DNA of 64,000 bases from Anoplopoma fimbria (lineage: Eukaryota > Chordata > Actinopteri > Perciformes > Anoplopomatidae). The stretch covers positions 9,312,219 to 9,376,218 of the forward strand of contig NC_072472.1 in NCBI RefSeq assembly GCF_027596085.1, read 5' to 3'. The notes beneath the pieces are model-generated. The model had not been told where the DNA came from. It saw nothing but the letters and a program-made list of their open reading frames with translations, and did not search any database. The stretch's first letter is position 1, and each line of letters opens with the position of its first letter. Shown here piece by piece: positions 13,440-58,900 of this stretch. The translations under genes were made by a program, and so were the position numbers.

Positions 13440-13865
13440 GAGGGGCCCCGTATGTCTGACCCACTAACACATTTCTGTTTAATAGACGGAGTGACGTCAC
13501 GGGTTGTGGGCGGAGTCAGACGCGTTCAAAACACAGCCTGCCCTCAATCCTCCCTGATTTCTTTGCTTCCTGCCTTTTTATTTGTGCGCTTATTTTTTTC
13601 CACCACAGCCTCAGTTAATTTGAAGTACTTCGCTCTTTGACGTCTTTGTATTTCATTTGCTTTTTTTTTTTTTTTATATATAATGCGGCTGTTTCCCGTA
13701 TATTCACTCCAAAACGCGCTTTTTTCGGGGTTTTATTCTCTAACAGCGCCCTACTGTTGTTTGCGCGTTTGTTGCCTTTGGTGAATTATGGACTAATAGA
13801 AAAGAAAAAAAAACGTATAAATGCACCTGCCGTCAAAGGGATACCCTGCGTTTGAAATCGAAGAG
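13440..13865 (+). promoter_or_regulatory. ccni2: Probable ccni2 promoter and 5' UTR exon
   Basis: A perfect palindromic CRE (TGACGTCA) lies at 13492-13499, in a locally CpG-richer stretch with a GC-box-like GGGCGGAG just after it. A TATAAA is at 13816-13821. A good donor GAAGAG|GTAAGC at 13865/13866 could pair with the acceptor at 14553/14554 to make a non-coding first exon. The elements are seen; the promoter assignment and start site are inference, as no transcript data are available. Confidence 0.45.
13492..13499. promoter_or_regulatory. ccni2: Palindromic cAMP response element
   Basis: Perfect TGACGTCA, about 375 bp upstream of the proposed first-exon donor of ccni2. CREB/ATF factors bind this sequence. 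Its position in a locally CpG-richer stretch supports a promoter role, but this is inference. Confidence 0.5.
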
Positions 13866-14596
13866 GTAAGCAAAAGAAAGACAAAAAATAAATAAATAAA
13901 TAAATGACAAATGTTTTAGGACTGCAGCAGAAACTGTGCAAAAGGCTGCAGCAGCTGCACACTCATTACTCATTATCCCGCCTGGATCCTGTGGGCTGTG
14001 TGCAGCATTTCACGCATTGCAAACTAGAATAAAGTCACACAGCAGTCATATAAACGTGTTTGCATGAAACGCAGCTGATCAAATCTGCACTGAAAACATG
14101 GCGATGTTGTTTTGCAAACTGAGCGATTTCCTGCTGCAGAGCGCATGAACTGTTTACCAGATTATATTAACTGTCGGCCAAAGTATAAACCCAGTGTGAA
14201 TCTTAAAGGAGCTGTTCTAGTTTCTGTCAGGGCAACACATTTGTTTTTAAATCCCTCAAAGTGTTACCTCTGATTAATATGTAGCCTACTTTGTATCCTC
14301 ATCAAAGCTTCACATGAAAGTGAAATGTTCATCTAATTAATATAACCAATAAATAGTATATAGATAAGCCCCATATCAGCTTAAAAAGACTTGATGTGTT
14401 TTATTGTCAGATCTCTGAGTAAGTCCAAGTGACTAAGTTTATATGAAGACTGTGTGCATATCTTAATAGTTGATTAAGACATGTTAAAGTAAGTTTTTTT
14501 TTTTTGTTTTTGTTTCCATTGTTATCTCTGATCTGTTGCCTCCTCTTCCTCAGGTGTGTGTGCCCTGGGTGCAGCCTGGCCGGTGCTGTAGAGGCG

Positions 14597-20727
<6,131 letters not shown>

Positions 20728-21448
20728 TCGGGACATTTATTCACACCGTCCTCCTCGCAAAAGAGCGCAGTCCTCTCATTTCAAAGTGAGGATGTTAGTC
20801 CATTATACTGTAGATCAGTACATTTTAGGACCTCAATTGTAAGTTTCACAGGATCTGAAGTAGACTTAAATCCAGATGTTATTTACCTGACTTATCATTT
20901 ACAACTGATTTATGAGAAAATATTGTTTTAGTCTCTTCTGTGCACACTTGAATCTGGAGGTGTGTATGGGTCGGCATTATTCGGATGCCATGATTGGTTT
21001 GCAGCTGGGCAGTTGAGGAAAAATTGTGGGGAATCATTGAGCCTGTTTCTCTTTGGTTAAGAGTTATTGGTCTATTTGAGTTCTACTTAGTATTAGTATT
21101 ATTATTAATGCCATATTTTTACTTTTTATAACCTACCTGTCCTTTTAATATCCACCACAAATGTTTTTTATTTACCAAGTTGGAGGTTAAAGGATAAGAT
21201 TGAGGCAGTTGTGTGTTTTTTATGAGTGTGGTTGAGGCCAAGAATGGCTCTTTATTTTTTATTCTGTTTGAGAGTTGATCCTGATATTGTTTGTCGTAAG
21301 GTATCTTGGTGCTCAGGTTCCTGCCTAGATCCACATAGCACTTTGAGATAAAGACAACTTTTTTTTTTTTTTATAGCAAATAATTCTATTTTTTCACAAC
21401 CTTTTTTGTGATTATTTTAATCTCTTACTGACATGTACTAATTTGTGT

Positions 21449-21484
<36 letters not shown>

Positions 21485-22233
21485 GCAGCTATTTACAAAA
21501 GCTACATTTCACAAAAGAAGCTTAAATTTCCTGACTAAATGCTGCAAATGTTTTTATTTCATTAATACTTCAGTCTGTGTTGATTTTGGTAAATGCAACT
21601 ATTGTTACATATCACAGAAAACAAGAGCACCTTTGGGAGATTAGTTCAACACTAGAGCAGAATGATTTAAGAAAATGGTGGTTTTGAAATCATGAGATTG
21701 CCGTATTAATGACCCTGCATTGATGTTCTCAATTAATTATTACATGCACTGTATGAGGGCATCAATAATCATACTCCAAATATTGATACATAGTTTTTTA
21801 AGTATCGGGATGAAAGTATCCTGTTTTTATTTTGTAAATGCCACCTCGTTCTGTTTCATCCAAGTACCGACATGTAAACTGAAACGGTGACTAAATGTTA
21901 AGTTCTCGATTTCTACTGTATAAAAACTGGCCGATACATGACCATGAGGTGTTGCCTCCACTGCAACACATCTGAAGCTTATTTACATTGAACTGACTCT
22001 GCAGCTGCACACTGTGTTCAGAGGGAAGTCAGCAATGTGAACTTTACCGTGAACTGGTTGCTGTCTTGTTTCTCAGCTATAAGAAAAAGAAAAAAAAAAG
22101 TCTGCTTCGATTCATCCAGGCAAGCTGGATGCTACAAATGTGACCAATGTAAAGGTTTTTCTTTTTTTTTCCCTTGATTCCTTCATTTACTGAGGCAGCT
22201 ATATCTTATTGACTGGTCAACCACAGAAATAAA
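20728..22233 (+). other. ccni2: Probable ccni2 3' UTR ending near an AATAAA signal
   Basis: The region after the stop is AT-rich with long T runs (for example about 21451-21478) and has no further coding potential I can support. The best polyadenylation signal is AATAAA at 22228-22233, followed by a T-rich, then GGTTGGGG, downstream element. That gives a 3' UTR of about 1.5 kb. Other sites are possible. Confidence 0.4.
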
Positions 22234-23308
22234 GCTATGACTTCAAAAGAGTAATTTTCTGAATTGTCACTTTTTTTAAAGGTTGGGGGAGCTTTACGAT
22301 TATGGTAAGGTTGCCACATTTAGTCCAGCATCAGATGGAGAAAATAAAAACGGGTGAGCAAGTTGTCCTTCTTAACATCTAGAGACAAAGTGTCCTTGAG
22401 CAAACTACTGAAGTCCATTTATTTCTTTGTTTTTCCTATATAGATACAACTATACTGGCATGATTTGGGCCTCTCCATAAATCAAATGTAATACTAATGC
22501 ATTTTATTCAGTATACACTGTAACTAATATTACTGTCCCTACCCACCCAAGTCCAACTTACACAAGTGTTTTACAAGTGTTCAAGACTGTGAGCTTGCAC
22601 AAGTAAAACTTGCAATATACAGAGCATCAATGTACACATTCAGTGTGTTCGGTAAATATAATACACTATATAGTAGATGAGGATTGATTTCCTAGGTTTA
22701 ATCAGCCATGGTATTTGAAGACACCTGTATGGGTTTAGGGGCCCATTACAACCAGGAAAAAGAGATATCCATAAGGATGGAAAATTTGAAATGATAAAAA
22801 TGCTCGAGTCAAAATACTGAAATACAAAGTTCAAATTTGGATTTTAAATCAGACTTAAACTTGCATTGTGGTTTATGAAGGTGCTGGGTTTTGACAAGGA
22901 AGGAGAATGCATGGGATAAAAAAGGACGATATCTCTGGTTCTAAAGCATTTTTTCAACTGTCCATTATCAATCCAAAAGATTTATGGAAATGCAAAAAAT
23001 GCAAAATTGGTGTAGCACTCAATGTCAAAATTATGAAAAATTTGAATCAGATGAATATTTATGTCGTCAAACCTTCAGCAGTCACACATTGGATTACTAG
23101 TCACTGCTATATGCCAAACTACAAACATGTAAAATCTTCTGGAAACACACACCCAACATTTAAAGAAAAAGACAAGTTAACACATGTACTTCTTATTAAT
23201 AAACATTCTGACTGAGTTAGAAAATCCAAATTTTGCTTCAATGAGTCAATTTTCTAAATTGATAACCTAGAATAATATGTCAAATAGTAAGATATTATCT
23301 AATACAGT

Positions 23309-23346
23309 TCAAACCTATAAATCAAAAGTTTGATTTATAGGTTTGA
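23309..23346. repeat. Perfect palindrome, 18-bp arms, 2-nt loop
   Basis: TCAAACCTATAAATCAAA (23309-23326) is exactly reverse-complemented at 23329-23346, with only AG between the arms. Confidence 0.92.
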
Positions 23347-24417
23347 CTGACCATAAGCATTTCTGTTTCCGTCATTCCTAAAATTGATGTATGGGTTAAG
23401 TCTGCTCCATATGACTTCAGTGTGCAGTTAACAGCTGTGCTTCCTAATGTTATTTCCTAATTCCTCAAGTAAACCTCTCAAAACACAGAGACTGCAGCAC
23501 TTAAGCCTATAAGGCTCAGTGTGGCTCTCAGTGTACCATCATGGTGTCCTGCATGTAGAGCAGACTGTCACAGAGCCATTATCACTCTGAACTAAAGGAG
23601 AGGGAGAACAGAGAGCTCTGAACAGATTGTACTGCTGGATGAGATCCAGGGAGCCCTGCAGGTGGTGGACAGAATAATAATAGTGCTGGCAGAGCCTTCA
23701 CAGTAAAGACAAAACCATTAGTATGGGAAGATCTCAATACTGTGCTGAGACTTCCTCTGTCTGTTTGCAATGACTCATTCTGTGCCAATAAATAAACACA
23801 ATACAGGAAAATGAATTCAAAACATTTGAAAAAGTCATCTTGGACATAATGATGGATATTATCCACGGTTTTCTGATGCTTTATTGCCTCAGCAATTAAT
23901 CGATTAATTGAAAATATAACTGGAAGATTGGTTGAAAATAAAAATAATTGTTAGGTGCAAGCCTAAAAGATACATTTGTATTTACACAATGAAGTACTTG
24001 TGTGAAAAAAGTAATGTTTTCTGGATTACAAGTATAAAGATATTTCACTTGTTAGATGATAGTCTTAATTTAAGGGATTTGAATGTAAGTGTCCATAGCA
24101 CACGGCTCTTTAACAAGCAAATTATGAATATAAAAATGACTGCCCTAATCTTGCCCCCATTTTTTGATTTTTATCAATAACTAATATTTAAATGAACTAC
24201 CTTTACAAAATTAACTAGTCAAAACCTACATTATTCGTTCCATGTCTTTGACTATTTCTGTTCTGTTTTCATACTAGAATGATGAAAAGCTGACAGGTTG
24301 ATGAAGTGAGGAAGCTGTTATTGAGTGCTACAATGCTCCCATGTGGTTTTCAAACTGCTGCCGATTGTGTTAACACATGTACTGTGTAAATACACACACG
24401 TCAATCACAAACCCCTG

Positions 24418-24418
<1 letters not shown>

Positions 24419-24448
<30 letters not shown>
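24419..24448 (+). repeat. (CA)15 microsatellite
   Basis: Short CA array on the left of the 70-bp tandem duplication. Confidence 0.95.
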
Positions 24449-24452
<4 letters not shown>

Positions 24453-24467
24453 CTTGGTCCTGAGGCA

Positions 24468-24595
24468 TACAAAGTCAATAAACTTCACGTATTCCTCTCC
24501 ACCTATGGCAAACACACACTGTAAATATGCAGTCTGGTACAAAGTCAATAAACTTCACACTCTCCACCACAAACACACACTGTAAATATGCAGTC
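24468..24595 (+). repeat. Two-copy tandem duplication, period 70
   Basis: The block starting TACAAAGTCAATAAACTTCA and ending ACACTGTAAATATGCAGTC occurs at 24468 and again at 24538. The second copy is about 11 bases shorter in the middle. CA microsatellites flank the pair on both sides. Confidence 0.9.

Positions 24596-24600
<5 letters not shown>

Positions 24601-24628
<28 letters not shown>
24601..24628 (+). repeat. (CA)14 microsatellite
   Basis: Short CA array on the right of the 70-bp tandem duplication. Confidence 0.95.
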
Positions 24629-25878
24629 GCTGAGGTCAGCAGCATGGTGGTGAAAGCATGGGAGGCCGACTGAGCAAACATCTCTCAGCTCTTCAGTTTG
24701 GGATCACTAAACAGGAAACGCTGCATCTCAAGCTGACAGCTGTTGAGGTTACAGTTGAGGCTGGTGTTTGTATGTGTGTGTGGTTGTGTGTGTGCGTGAC
24801 AGAATAAAGTAGCTTCACCTGCCTGTGTTTCACTTTCATCTCCCTCCTCGCTGAATAACGTGGAACAAATCATGGCAGAGAGACACACATCAAAGTTGGA
24901 GGGGTGTTTTGCATTTATTTCCAACGACAGACAGTAAATACAGCTGCTCTCCTCTCTCTCCGAGTGTAAACTCTTCAACAGCGAGCTGAGGCTTGTATGT
25001 TTTCCTGAATCCTGTGTTTGTGTGTACGTATACATACTGGCTTTCTTTGTTTGTGCGTGTGTCCGCTGCCACAACACTCACACCAAGGCGGTCACTCATT
25101 GTTTAAAATAAAGTTACATCATTTGTGGACAATGTCTACCATCATATGTGCTTCTTACAATAATATCATATTCAAAAACTAGTACATTTTGCATATTAAG
25201 CTGAGTAAGCTCTAGAAAATATTCACATACATTAATTGAGTTAATATGAAACAGCACCAGAATATTGCATATATTTTTTATTAGGAGTTAAGACTAAGCT
25301 TTAGGTTGTCAGTACCTATGTGTATGCAGTCATTTAAACAGTATACAGGTACTCAGTTGTATTGCTTGACAATGCGGTTTAAATGTATTATTTAGGCTCA
25401 GGGATTTATTCTACTGTGAAATGTAGTTAATTTAAATTGTCATGATTACAAAAAGGTTAACAGGCACATCACACCTGGACTACATTTCAAACAGCTCAGG
25501 TATTTAAAAAGACTTTAGGGAGAGGTTTGATTTTACTGATATTTCCAATTAGTCATTTAAAATGTCAGACATATAAAATCAAGCACACCCTAAATTCTTT
25601 AAATACAGATTAAACGGTTTCAAATGACTTGCCCATTGTGTTACACTGTAGAACCAAAAGGTTGAACCTCTCGTTTCTGTGTGTATGATTGATGGAAAAC
25701 ACAAGAAAATACAACAAAATATCTTGGAATCACAACATATATATATATATAAAAGTGTCTCCAAAAAAATAAGCATAGAATGAAAGATCCTGAATAAATG
25801 AGATGGCCACTGTTGGCAAGTGAACGTTACTTTCCTCATAATCTCTCACCATCTTTCACTCTTTTTCTCTCCTGTGGC

Positions 25879-25880
<2 letters not shown>

Positions 25881-25920
<40 letters not shown>
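25881..25920 (+). repeat. (CAT)13 trinucleotide repeat
   Basis: Forty bases of pure CAT repeat in the ccni2-septin8 spacer. The serine-rich reading frame across it is an artefact. Confidence 0.97.
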
Positions 25921-25922
<2 letters not shown>

Positions 25923-27849
25923 CAGTGTCTTTGGTCCATGTGCACAATGTCAAGATGGAATGTCAAAACAAAAATAACAAACAAATACAAAACAGGTGTT
26001 GTCGTTGCAATGGTGATGGAGGGCAAGTCCATGGTCGTGTGTGGGAGGGTATACAGCGCCCATAAATTAACTGAAAAACAATGACAAACAATAAACAAAA
26101 TAAATTGAATGAATGAACAAATACATTGTGGAAATAATAAATAATTAATTAAGATTTCAACAGAAAACTAATGAAGTAGAATTGAAGAAAAGAGGTTCTA
26201 GAGTTAAAATGAATACCACTGCTTGTGTTAGTGAATAGAAAGGAATAGTGGGAAACTTTAAATGAGATGATACGGTTAGTCTGTCAGTAGAGGGAGCTCT
26301 ACAGTTTCCTTCTCAAGCATCGCTCCTGAATGAATCCTCTGTAATACTTCTTTTTATATGGAATATTCAGTGTTTTGATATCAACAACTTGCCTTGTAAC
26401 CAAACTTTAGAGAGTAAATTAATCACATAAGAGGTAAAACTGAGGTTTTGTGGGATGTCCTTCACAAAACCACAAAATGGAAGTTCAGTTTCCTCAAACA
26501 GCAAAGAGAACAAAGTGTTTAAGCAGCCACAAGGTGGAGCCAAGCGTCTTCACTTACATTCTCAAATTACAAGCCTCAGAGACGAAGACTAGAAAGATAA
26601 GGGCCAGAAGGACTACATCAACTACAAGCTTATGATTTAAGACTATTTCTAAACCTGCCAGACAACCATTAGATATTCAGATATTATCAGCACAGAAGAG
26701 ACTTTAAAGCTGCTTTCAGATACCCCAAACGTATATATTTACAATGGCTTGCTATTCTAATCTATCCAAAATGTGTTTGTGGAAGTTGAGGTCAGGTCTC
26801 TGTGCCAGTCAATGAAGTTGTTGCACACCAAACTTGAAAATACATTTCTTTATAGAGCTCAATTTGTGCACAGTTGCATCGTCAGGTGGAAACAGAGGAA
26901 ATCTGCTGCAACAAGCTGGAAGAACACTGTTGTTTAAAATATCATTGCACGCTCTAGCCTTAGGATTTCCCTCAATTTTATCTAAAAGGAATTGTCCAAA
27001 ACACAAAGGACTGTCCATATACGTTTGGCCATTGTTGTTAAACCAAAAATAAGAGGAAGGTTCCTTGAATGCATCTTTAAGGGAGGAATTTCTCTCCATA
27101 CAATGAAAACTGATTTTTAACAAAATGCAACTTTATGTTGATGAGTAATGGGTCTGCAAGTCAAACTACAGAAATGAACAGAAACAAATCCCTGTCTGGA
27201 AGAAAAGTATAAATCTACACATGTTTGTGTTGGAAAACGCAGTACAGTGAAGTATACATGATGTGTAGTTTGTGAACTAAAACATGTACTGTTTCTATAC
27301 CTGAGTCATCATGAATACTTGGTATGCACATCAGCATACCCCTATAGAAAACAGTTTTGCCCTGTTTGAACTGTTCTCTGTGTCACCTCTTTATAAGCCA
27401 AGCCTCCTCCCTGAATATCCAGAATAATTAGAGCGAGGCAAAAGGAAAGAGTGAAAGGACAGGAAATGTTAAGCTCGGGCAGGACAAAATAAAAGGGAGG
27501 AAGTTTCCTTAACACATGCCAGGCCTTTATAAAAGCTGAAATGCTTGTGTATTGGAGATAGGTCGGATAGAACTGCACAGCACATTCAGTCAAAAGGCAC
27601 GTTAATGTGACACTTGGACTTGGCAGATAGCCCGCCTCCTGCTTAAAGACTTGTAACACGGGTTAGAGGGCAAAAAGAGAAGGGATGAGAGAAGCTAGTG
27701 TACAAAAAAGGAAATCATTTGAGAATTTAAGGCACGGAATGTAAAGACAACAGGATTAGTCAAAGAAAAGGAGCAGGGTTGTAAAAAGCAGCTTCCCGCT
27801 AATGGAAAGAAGAGAAAGAAGAGTGAGTGACAGAAAAGGAAGGGTCGGC

Positions 27850-55539
<27,690 letters not shown>

Positions 55540-55649
55540 GGTGCGGGGATGTATGGTGTTGCTGTGCAGAGGCGAAAGGGAGCAGCCCTCGTCTCTCCGT
55601 GCAAGCCTGCTGGAAACTAGTGAGCCGAGCTGACAGAGAGACACAGGAA

Positions 55650-55672
55650 GAGAGAGAGAGAGAGAGAGAGAG
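55650..55672 (+). repeat. septin8: (GA)n in septin8 5' region
   Basis: About 110 bp upstream of the septin8 ATG. On the transcript strand it is CT-rich and would lie in the 5' UTR or core promoter. Confidence 0.9.
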
Positions 55673-56371
55673 GAGAGGGAGAGGGACACACACACATGGG
55701 CACAACACGGAGACGAGCTGCTTTAGCTGGGCAGGGAGGCTACTATCTTGGCGTTGAGATGACTCCCTGCTGCTCCGGCCCCTGTTTCGCTTTGTCAGGC
55801 TAAATCTTGTCTTTTTCGTCGTTTCCACACTGGCTGCGAGTCGGTTACTGTGCTAAAAGAGCTTCTTTGACTTGTATGTTAACTATGTAGCACGGGACAG
55901 CAGATAAATACATCAGTAAACATCCCCTAATAGTTGTTTTAATATACTAGTGTTATGCGCATGCGTAGAAATGCGGATGTCATACATTTAAAGAATATTT
56001 GCCACGTTTTGAATTAGCTTCTGGTTTTATTGAAGCTAATAATATATTATTAATATATAATATAATACTATTTGATGTATTTTCAATTTAAGGAGCAGTT
56101 TAAGTCGATTAATGGCGTTTCCTGGGTAATGTTCAACGTTTATATGTACGTTAATGTAGGAAGGGAACTATCTTGACATTCGGGTTATATCTTTGGGCGT
56201 GACAGATACGATCCAATATGGCCGCTTCTCGGGAACTCCCATTCAGTCCAGGAATGTCATGTTAAACACACTACAAGCCAGGACAGGACAGAGAGGCACC
56301 GCAGGATGACAGAGGGGAGCACAAATATGTGTGCTAGAGTTAACACCTAATCACCACTTCAGTGTATCTAA

Positions 56372-56373
<2 letters not shown>

Positions 56374-56437
<64 letters not shown>
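56374..56437 (+). repeat. (GT)32 microsatellite between septin8 and sowaha
   Basis: 64 bp of pure GT repeat in the divergent promoter interval. Confidence 0.97.
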
Positions 56438-56438
<1 letters not shown>

Positions 56439-56689
56439 TTTGTCATTAATATTTAAATGAGTTAATTAGGTCACAGATTGCTGGGGTGTGCTGCCCAGCC
56501 AATCAGAGAAAGCCATCTGATATTCCTTCTAATTAACTGTAGGATTGCTGTTCATTGTGCTGTGCTGTGTGTCTTAAGGGCCTGACCCATAGGTTGCACC
56601 ACCAACTCTGCTCCCAGTAGAAAAAACCAGTGCAATACAAATACACTGTGCAATTATAGCTATAATAGTTTTTCTATCTGTACATATAA

Positions 56690-56865
56690 TATTTCAGTTA
56701 TTGTGGATTATTCACTGTTTTTTATTGCTTATTTATAATACTATTTTATTTTATCTTGTTTTTATTTTACTATGTCTATGTTTGCACTATAACCTATGCT
56801 GCTGTAATCCTGTACATTGTCCCCGCTGCGGGACTAATAAAGGATTATTTTATTTTATCTCATCA
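56690..56865 (+). mobile_element. Probable 3' end of a non-LTR retroelement
   Basis: CCCCGCTGCGGGACTAATAA followed by AGGATTATTTTATTTTAT is the recurrent 3' terminus and simple-repeat tail of a LINE-type element in many fish. The 5' boundary is unclear, as expected for 5' truncation. No reverse transcriptase sequence is present. Confidence 0.5.
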
Positions 56866-57460
56866 TACTGGATTTTGAGAGTGTATAGGCGATATTTTAA
56901 AGTTTCGAAAAACTGGTAATTATTAGCCTTTCACACGTTTTTTTATTTTATTTGATAAGTTATGGACATAGCCCTTAATATAACCCATAAATACTTAAAG
57001 TATAAGTGTTCCATATGTAGATACAAATGCACTAAATATGTTATATGTCAAAGGGTTAGTAGCCTCTAAATGGGAATGAGACTAGGGTAATAGTTTCTGT
57101 GGTGTTTTGGAGTAGGCTATTTGGTCTGTTAAAACATACATTTACTTTATTTCTATTAATAAAAAAGGAAAAAAAAGTATTTTATTTTATTGTGAAAAAA
57201 AATAATAAACAAAGTTTTAATCGTCTTCAGTTTAAAATTTGTTTTAACTTTCACTCTGCCTGTAAGAAAACAATATGCATATATTATTCAAATTGTGTCC
57301 ACGTCGGCGTTCTGCCCCGGAAAAGCCTCCTCCAGGTGGGGAGGAGAGGAGTGAGCGGCCAGGTGAGGCTGCTGCACTCTCACCGGGACAAAGGGAGCAG
57401 GGCTACAGAGCGGCTCCTGGGCTTAAAGTATCACTTTGAACACCTTTTTCTATTGTAACA

Positions 57461-58900
57461 ATGGTTTTGACGCAAGAATCCGTCCTGTCTCTGCTGATAG
57501 CGGAGGGGGGGAAAGTAAAAAAATCCGACTTGGTGGGGAAATTCAAAGACTCAATAGACTGCGAGGATCCTGCGGAGAAAGAACGGAACAGGGAGCTTTT
57601 CAAGACCTATGTCAACAATGTCGCAGTCGTGAAAGAAATCGACGGCGTCAGGTACGTGGTCGTCAGGAAAACGCATCAGCATTTACTGGAAGGAGCCAGG
57701 ACTGCGGAGAGCCGTGTGCAAGAGCCCGACGTTAAAGAGACCCCGCTGACAGGTGAGCAGCAGCGCCCACCTGCGAGGACTGAGAAGACCGGAGGCTGTG
57801 ATGGTGCAGATGGGGACAGATCAGCTGTTTCAGAGCCAGATCAGGAGCAGGCAGGTGAAAGCAGAGACAATCCTGCAGAACTACTTTCTCCTATACAGCT
57901 GGCGTTGCAAAGGAGCAAATATCCAGATGTTAGAGTTAAGAGAATGCTGAGTGTTGAGATCAAAAGGCAGGACGCACATGGAGATAACGGTTCAAGAAGG
58001 GGTGCCCCGAATGCGCCCACCGCCACAAAGAGCAAACCGTACGCCTTACCTCTGAGGGTGCCAGCCAGCACCACCCAAGTGGAGATCCGCAAACTGAAAG
58101 CGGCCCCGGAAGACCCGCCTGAAAGCCCCAAACTGGACTCCTTCCGGAGCAAGAGACGGCCCTCTTCAGGGGAGACGAAAGTCAGCTCACCCCAGCTGAG
58201 AAGGTCAGTGAAGAGCAGCAAGGAGTCGGAGGAGCCCGGAGAGACGAGGGCCCCCTCCGCGGTTCCCCTGGAGCATTCAGAGCACGAATGGCTGGTCAAG
58301 TGCGCCGCCGGCCACTGGAGCCAAGTCTACGGCCTGCTGCTGAGAGACAACCAGCTGGCAGAGAAGAGGGACTTCATGTCAGGGTTCACCGCTCTGCACT
58401 GGGCAGCCAAGTGTGGGAACAGCGAAATGCTTGTGAAGATTGTCGACCTATCCAGGCAAGGTGGGGTTGACATCGACGTAAACGCCAAAACACACGGCGG
58501 GTACACTCCTCTGCACATCGCGGCCCTGCACCACCAAGAGTACATCATGGCCATGCTGGTGGGGGAGCTGGGGGCCGATCCGAGCGTCAGGGACAACTGC
58601 GGGAAGAAGGCCTACCACTATCTGCGCAAAGGCGTTTCTGAGACGCTGAAGGAGATGCTGGGCGTAACAAAAGCCCCGGAGGCTCAGGACCAGGGCGCGG
58701 AGGAGAAAGAGGAGCTGGACCTGTTCCCGGATCTCTCCAAGGGCCTGTATTCCATAAGCCGTCTCTTCCAGCCCCACGCGACGGGCCACAAGAAGAAGCA
58801 CAAGCAGAGGCTGGGATTTTACTCCCTGAGCGAAGAGCCCAGCGAGGAACGAGAAGACAGTAGCCTCAGACACAGGGTCGTATCAGATGTTTTCATGTAA
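57461..58900 (+). CDS. sowaha: SOWAH ankyrin-repeat protein (sowaha-like), single exon, 479 aa
   Basis: An intact 479-codon reading frame with start context AACAATGG. Residues 1 to about 72 form the conserved N-terminal SOWAH (winged-helix-like) domain (VLSLLIAEGGKVKKSDLVGK, RELFKTYVNNVAVVKEIDGV, RYVVVRK). Residues about 75-270 are low-complexity and probably disordered, with Ser, Glu and Pro. Residues about 272-300 (EHEWLVKCAAGHWSQVYGLL) lead into two ankyrin repeats, one with FTALHWAAKCGN (about 309-320) and one with YTPLHIAALHHQ (about 347-358), ending DNCGKKAYHYL. The length and the single exon fit SOWAHA (human about 550 aa, also intronless) better than the longer SOWAHB, and the septin8 neighbour agrees. 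The molecular function of the family is not established. Nothing suggests a pseudogene. Confidence 0.92.
   Translation: MVLTQESVLSLLIAEGGKVKKSDLVGKFKDSIDCEDPAEKERNRELFKTYVNNVAVVKEIDGVRYVVVRKTHQHLLEGARTAESRVQEPDVKETPLTGEQQRPPARTEKTGGCDGADGDRSAVSEPDQEQAGESRDNPAELLSPIQLALQRSKYPDVRVKRMLSVEIKRQDAHGDNGSRRGAPNAPTATKSKPYALPLRVPASTTQVEIRKLKAAPEDPPESPKLDSFRSKRRPSSGETKVSSPQLRRSVKSSKESEEPGETRAPSAVPLEHSEHEWLVKCAAGHWSQVYGLLLRDNQLAEKRDFMSGFTALHWAAKCGNSEMLVKIVDLSRQGGVDIDVNAKTHGGYTPLHIAALHHQEYIMAMLVGELGADPSVRDNCGKKAYHYLRKGVSETLKEMLGVTKAPEAQDQGAEEKEELDLFPDLSKGLYSISRLFQPHATGHKKKHKQRLGFYSLSEEPSEEREDSSLRHRVVSDVFM

Larger units (their letters stand above)
22234..27849. other. Convergent spacer between ccni2 and septin8 (includes septin8 3' UTR)
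   Basis: Both neighbouring genes point into this interval. It is AT-rich. It contains a perfect 18-bp hairpin (23309-23346), a two-copy tandem duplication (24468-24595) between two CA microsatellites, and a (CAT)13 run (25881-25920). The septin8 3' UTR must start at 27849 and run left. Candidate minus-strand AATAAA signals (TTTATT on +) are at 25405-25410 and 24914-24919; neither can be confirmed. Confidence 0.5.
55540..57460. promoter_or_regulatory. Divergent septin8 / sowaha promoter interval
   Basis: septin8 starts at 55539 on the - strand and sowaha at 57461 on the + strand, so 1.9 kb holds both 5' UTRs and promoters. The septin8 side (about 55540-55850) is GC-richer with a (GA)n stretch (CT in transcript sense) at 55650-55672. 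A (GT)32 microsatellite is at 56374-56437, and a retroelement-like 3' tail is around 56690-56865. The sowaha side has a GC-rich patch at about 57300-57420. Start sites are not located. Confidence 0.5.

Noticed and set aside
24419..24628. CRISPR-like arrangement of short repeats with a spacer
   Set aside because: The short repeats are CA microsatellites and the middle is a tandem duplication; this is a vertebrate genome.
57099..57458. 119-codon open frame immediately upstream of sowaha
   Set aside because: AT-rich, lysine- and phenylalanine-rich translation in a different frame from sowaha and without domain features; likely 5' flank.
58448..58873. Antisense open frames over sowaha (also 57841-58299)
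   Set aside because: Shadows of the SOWAHA coding sequence; no independent motif.
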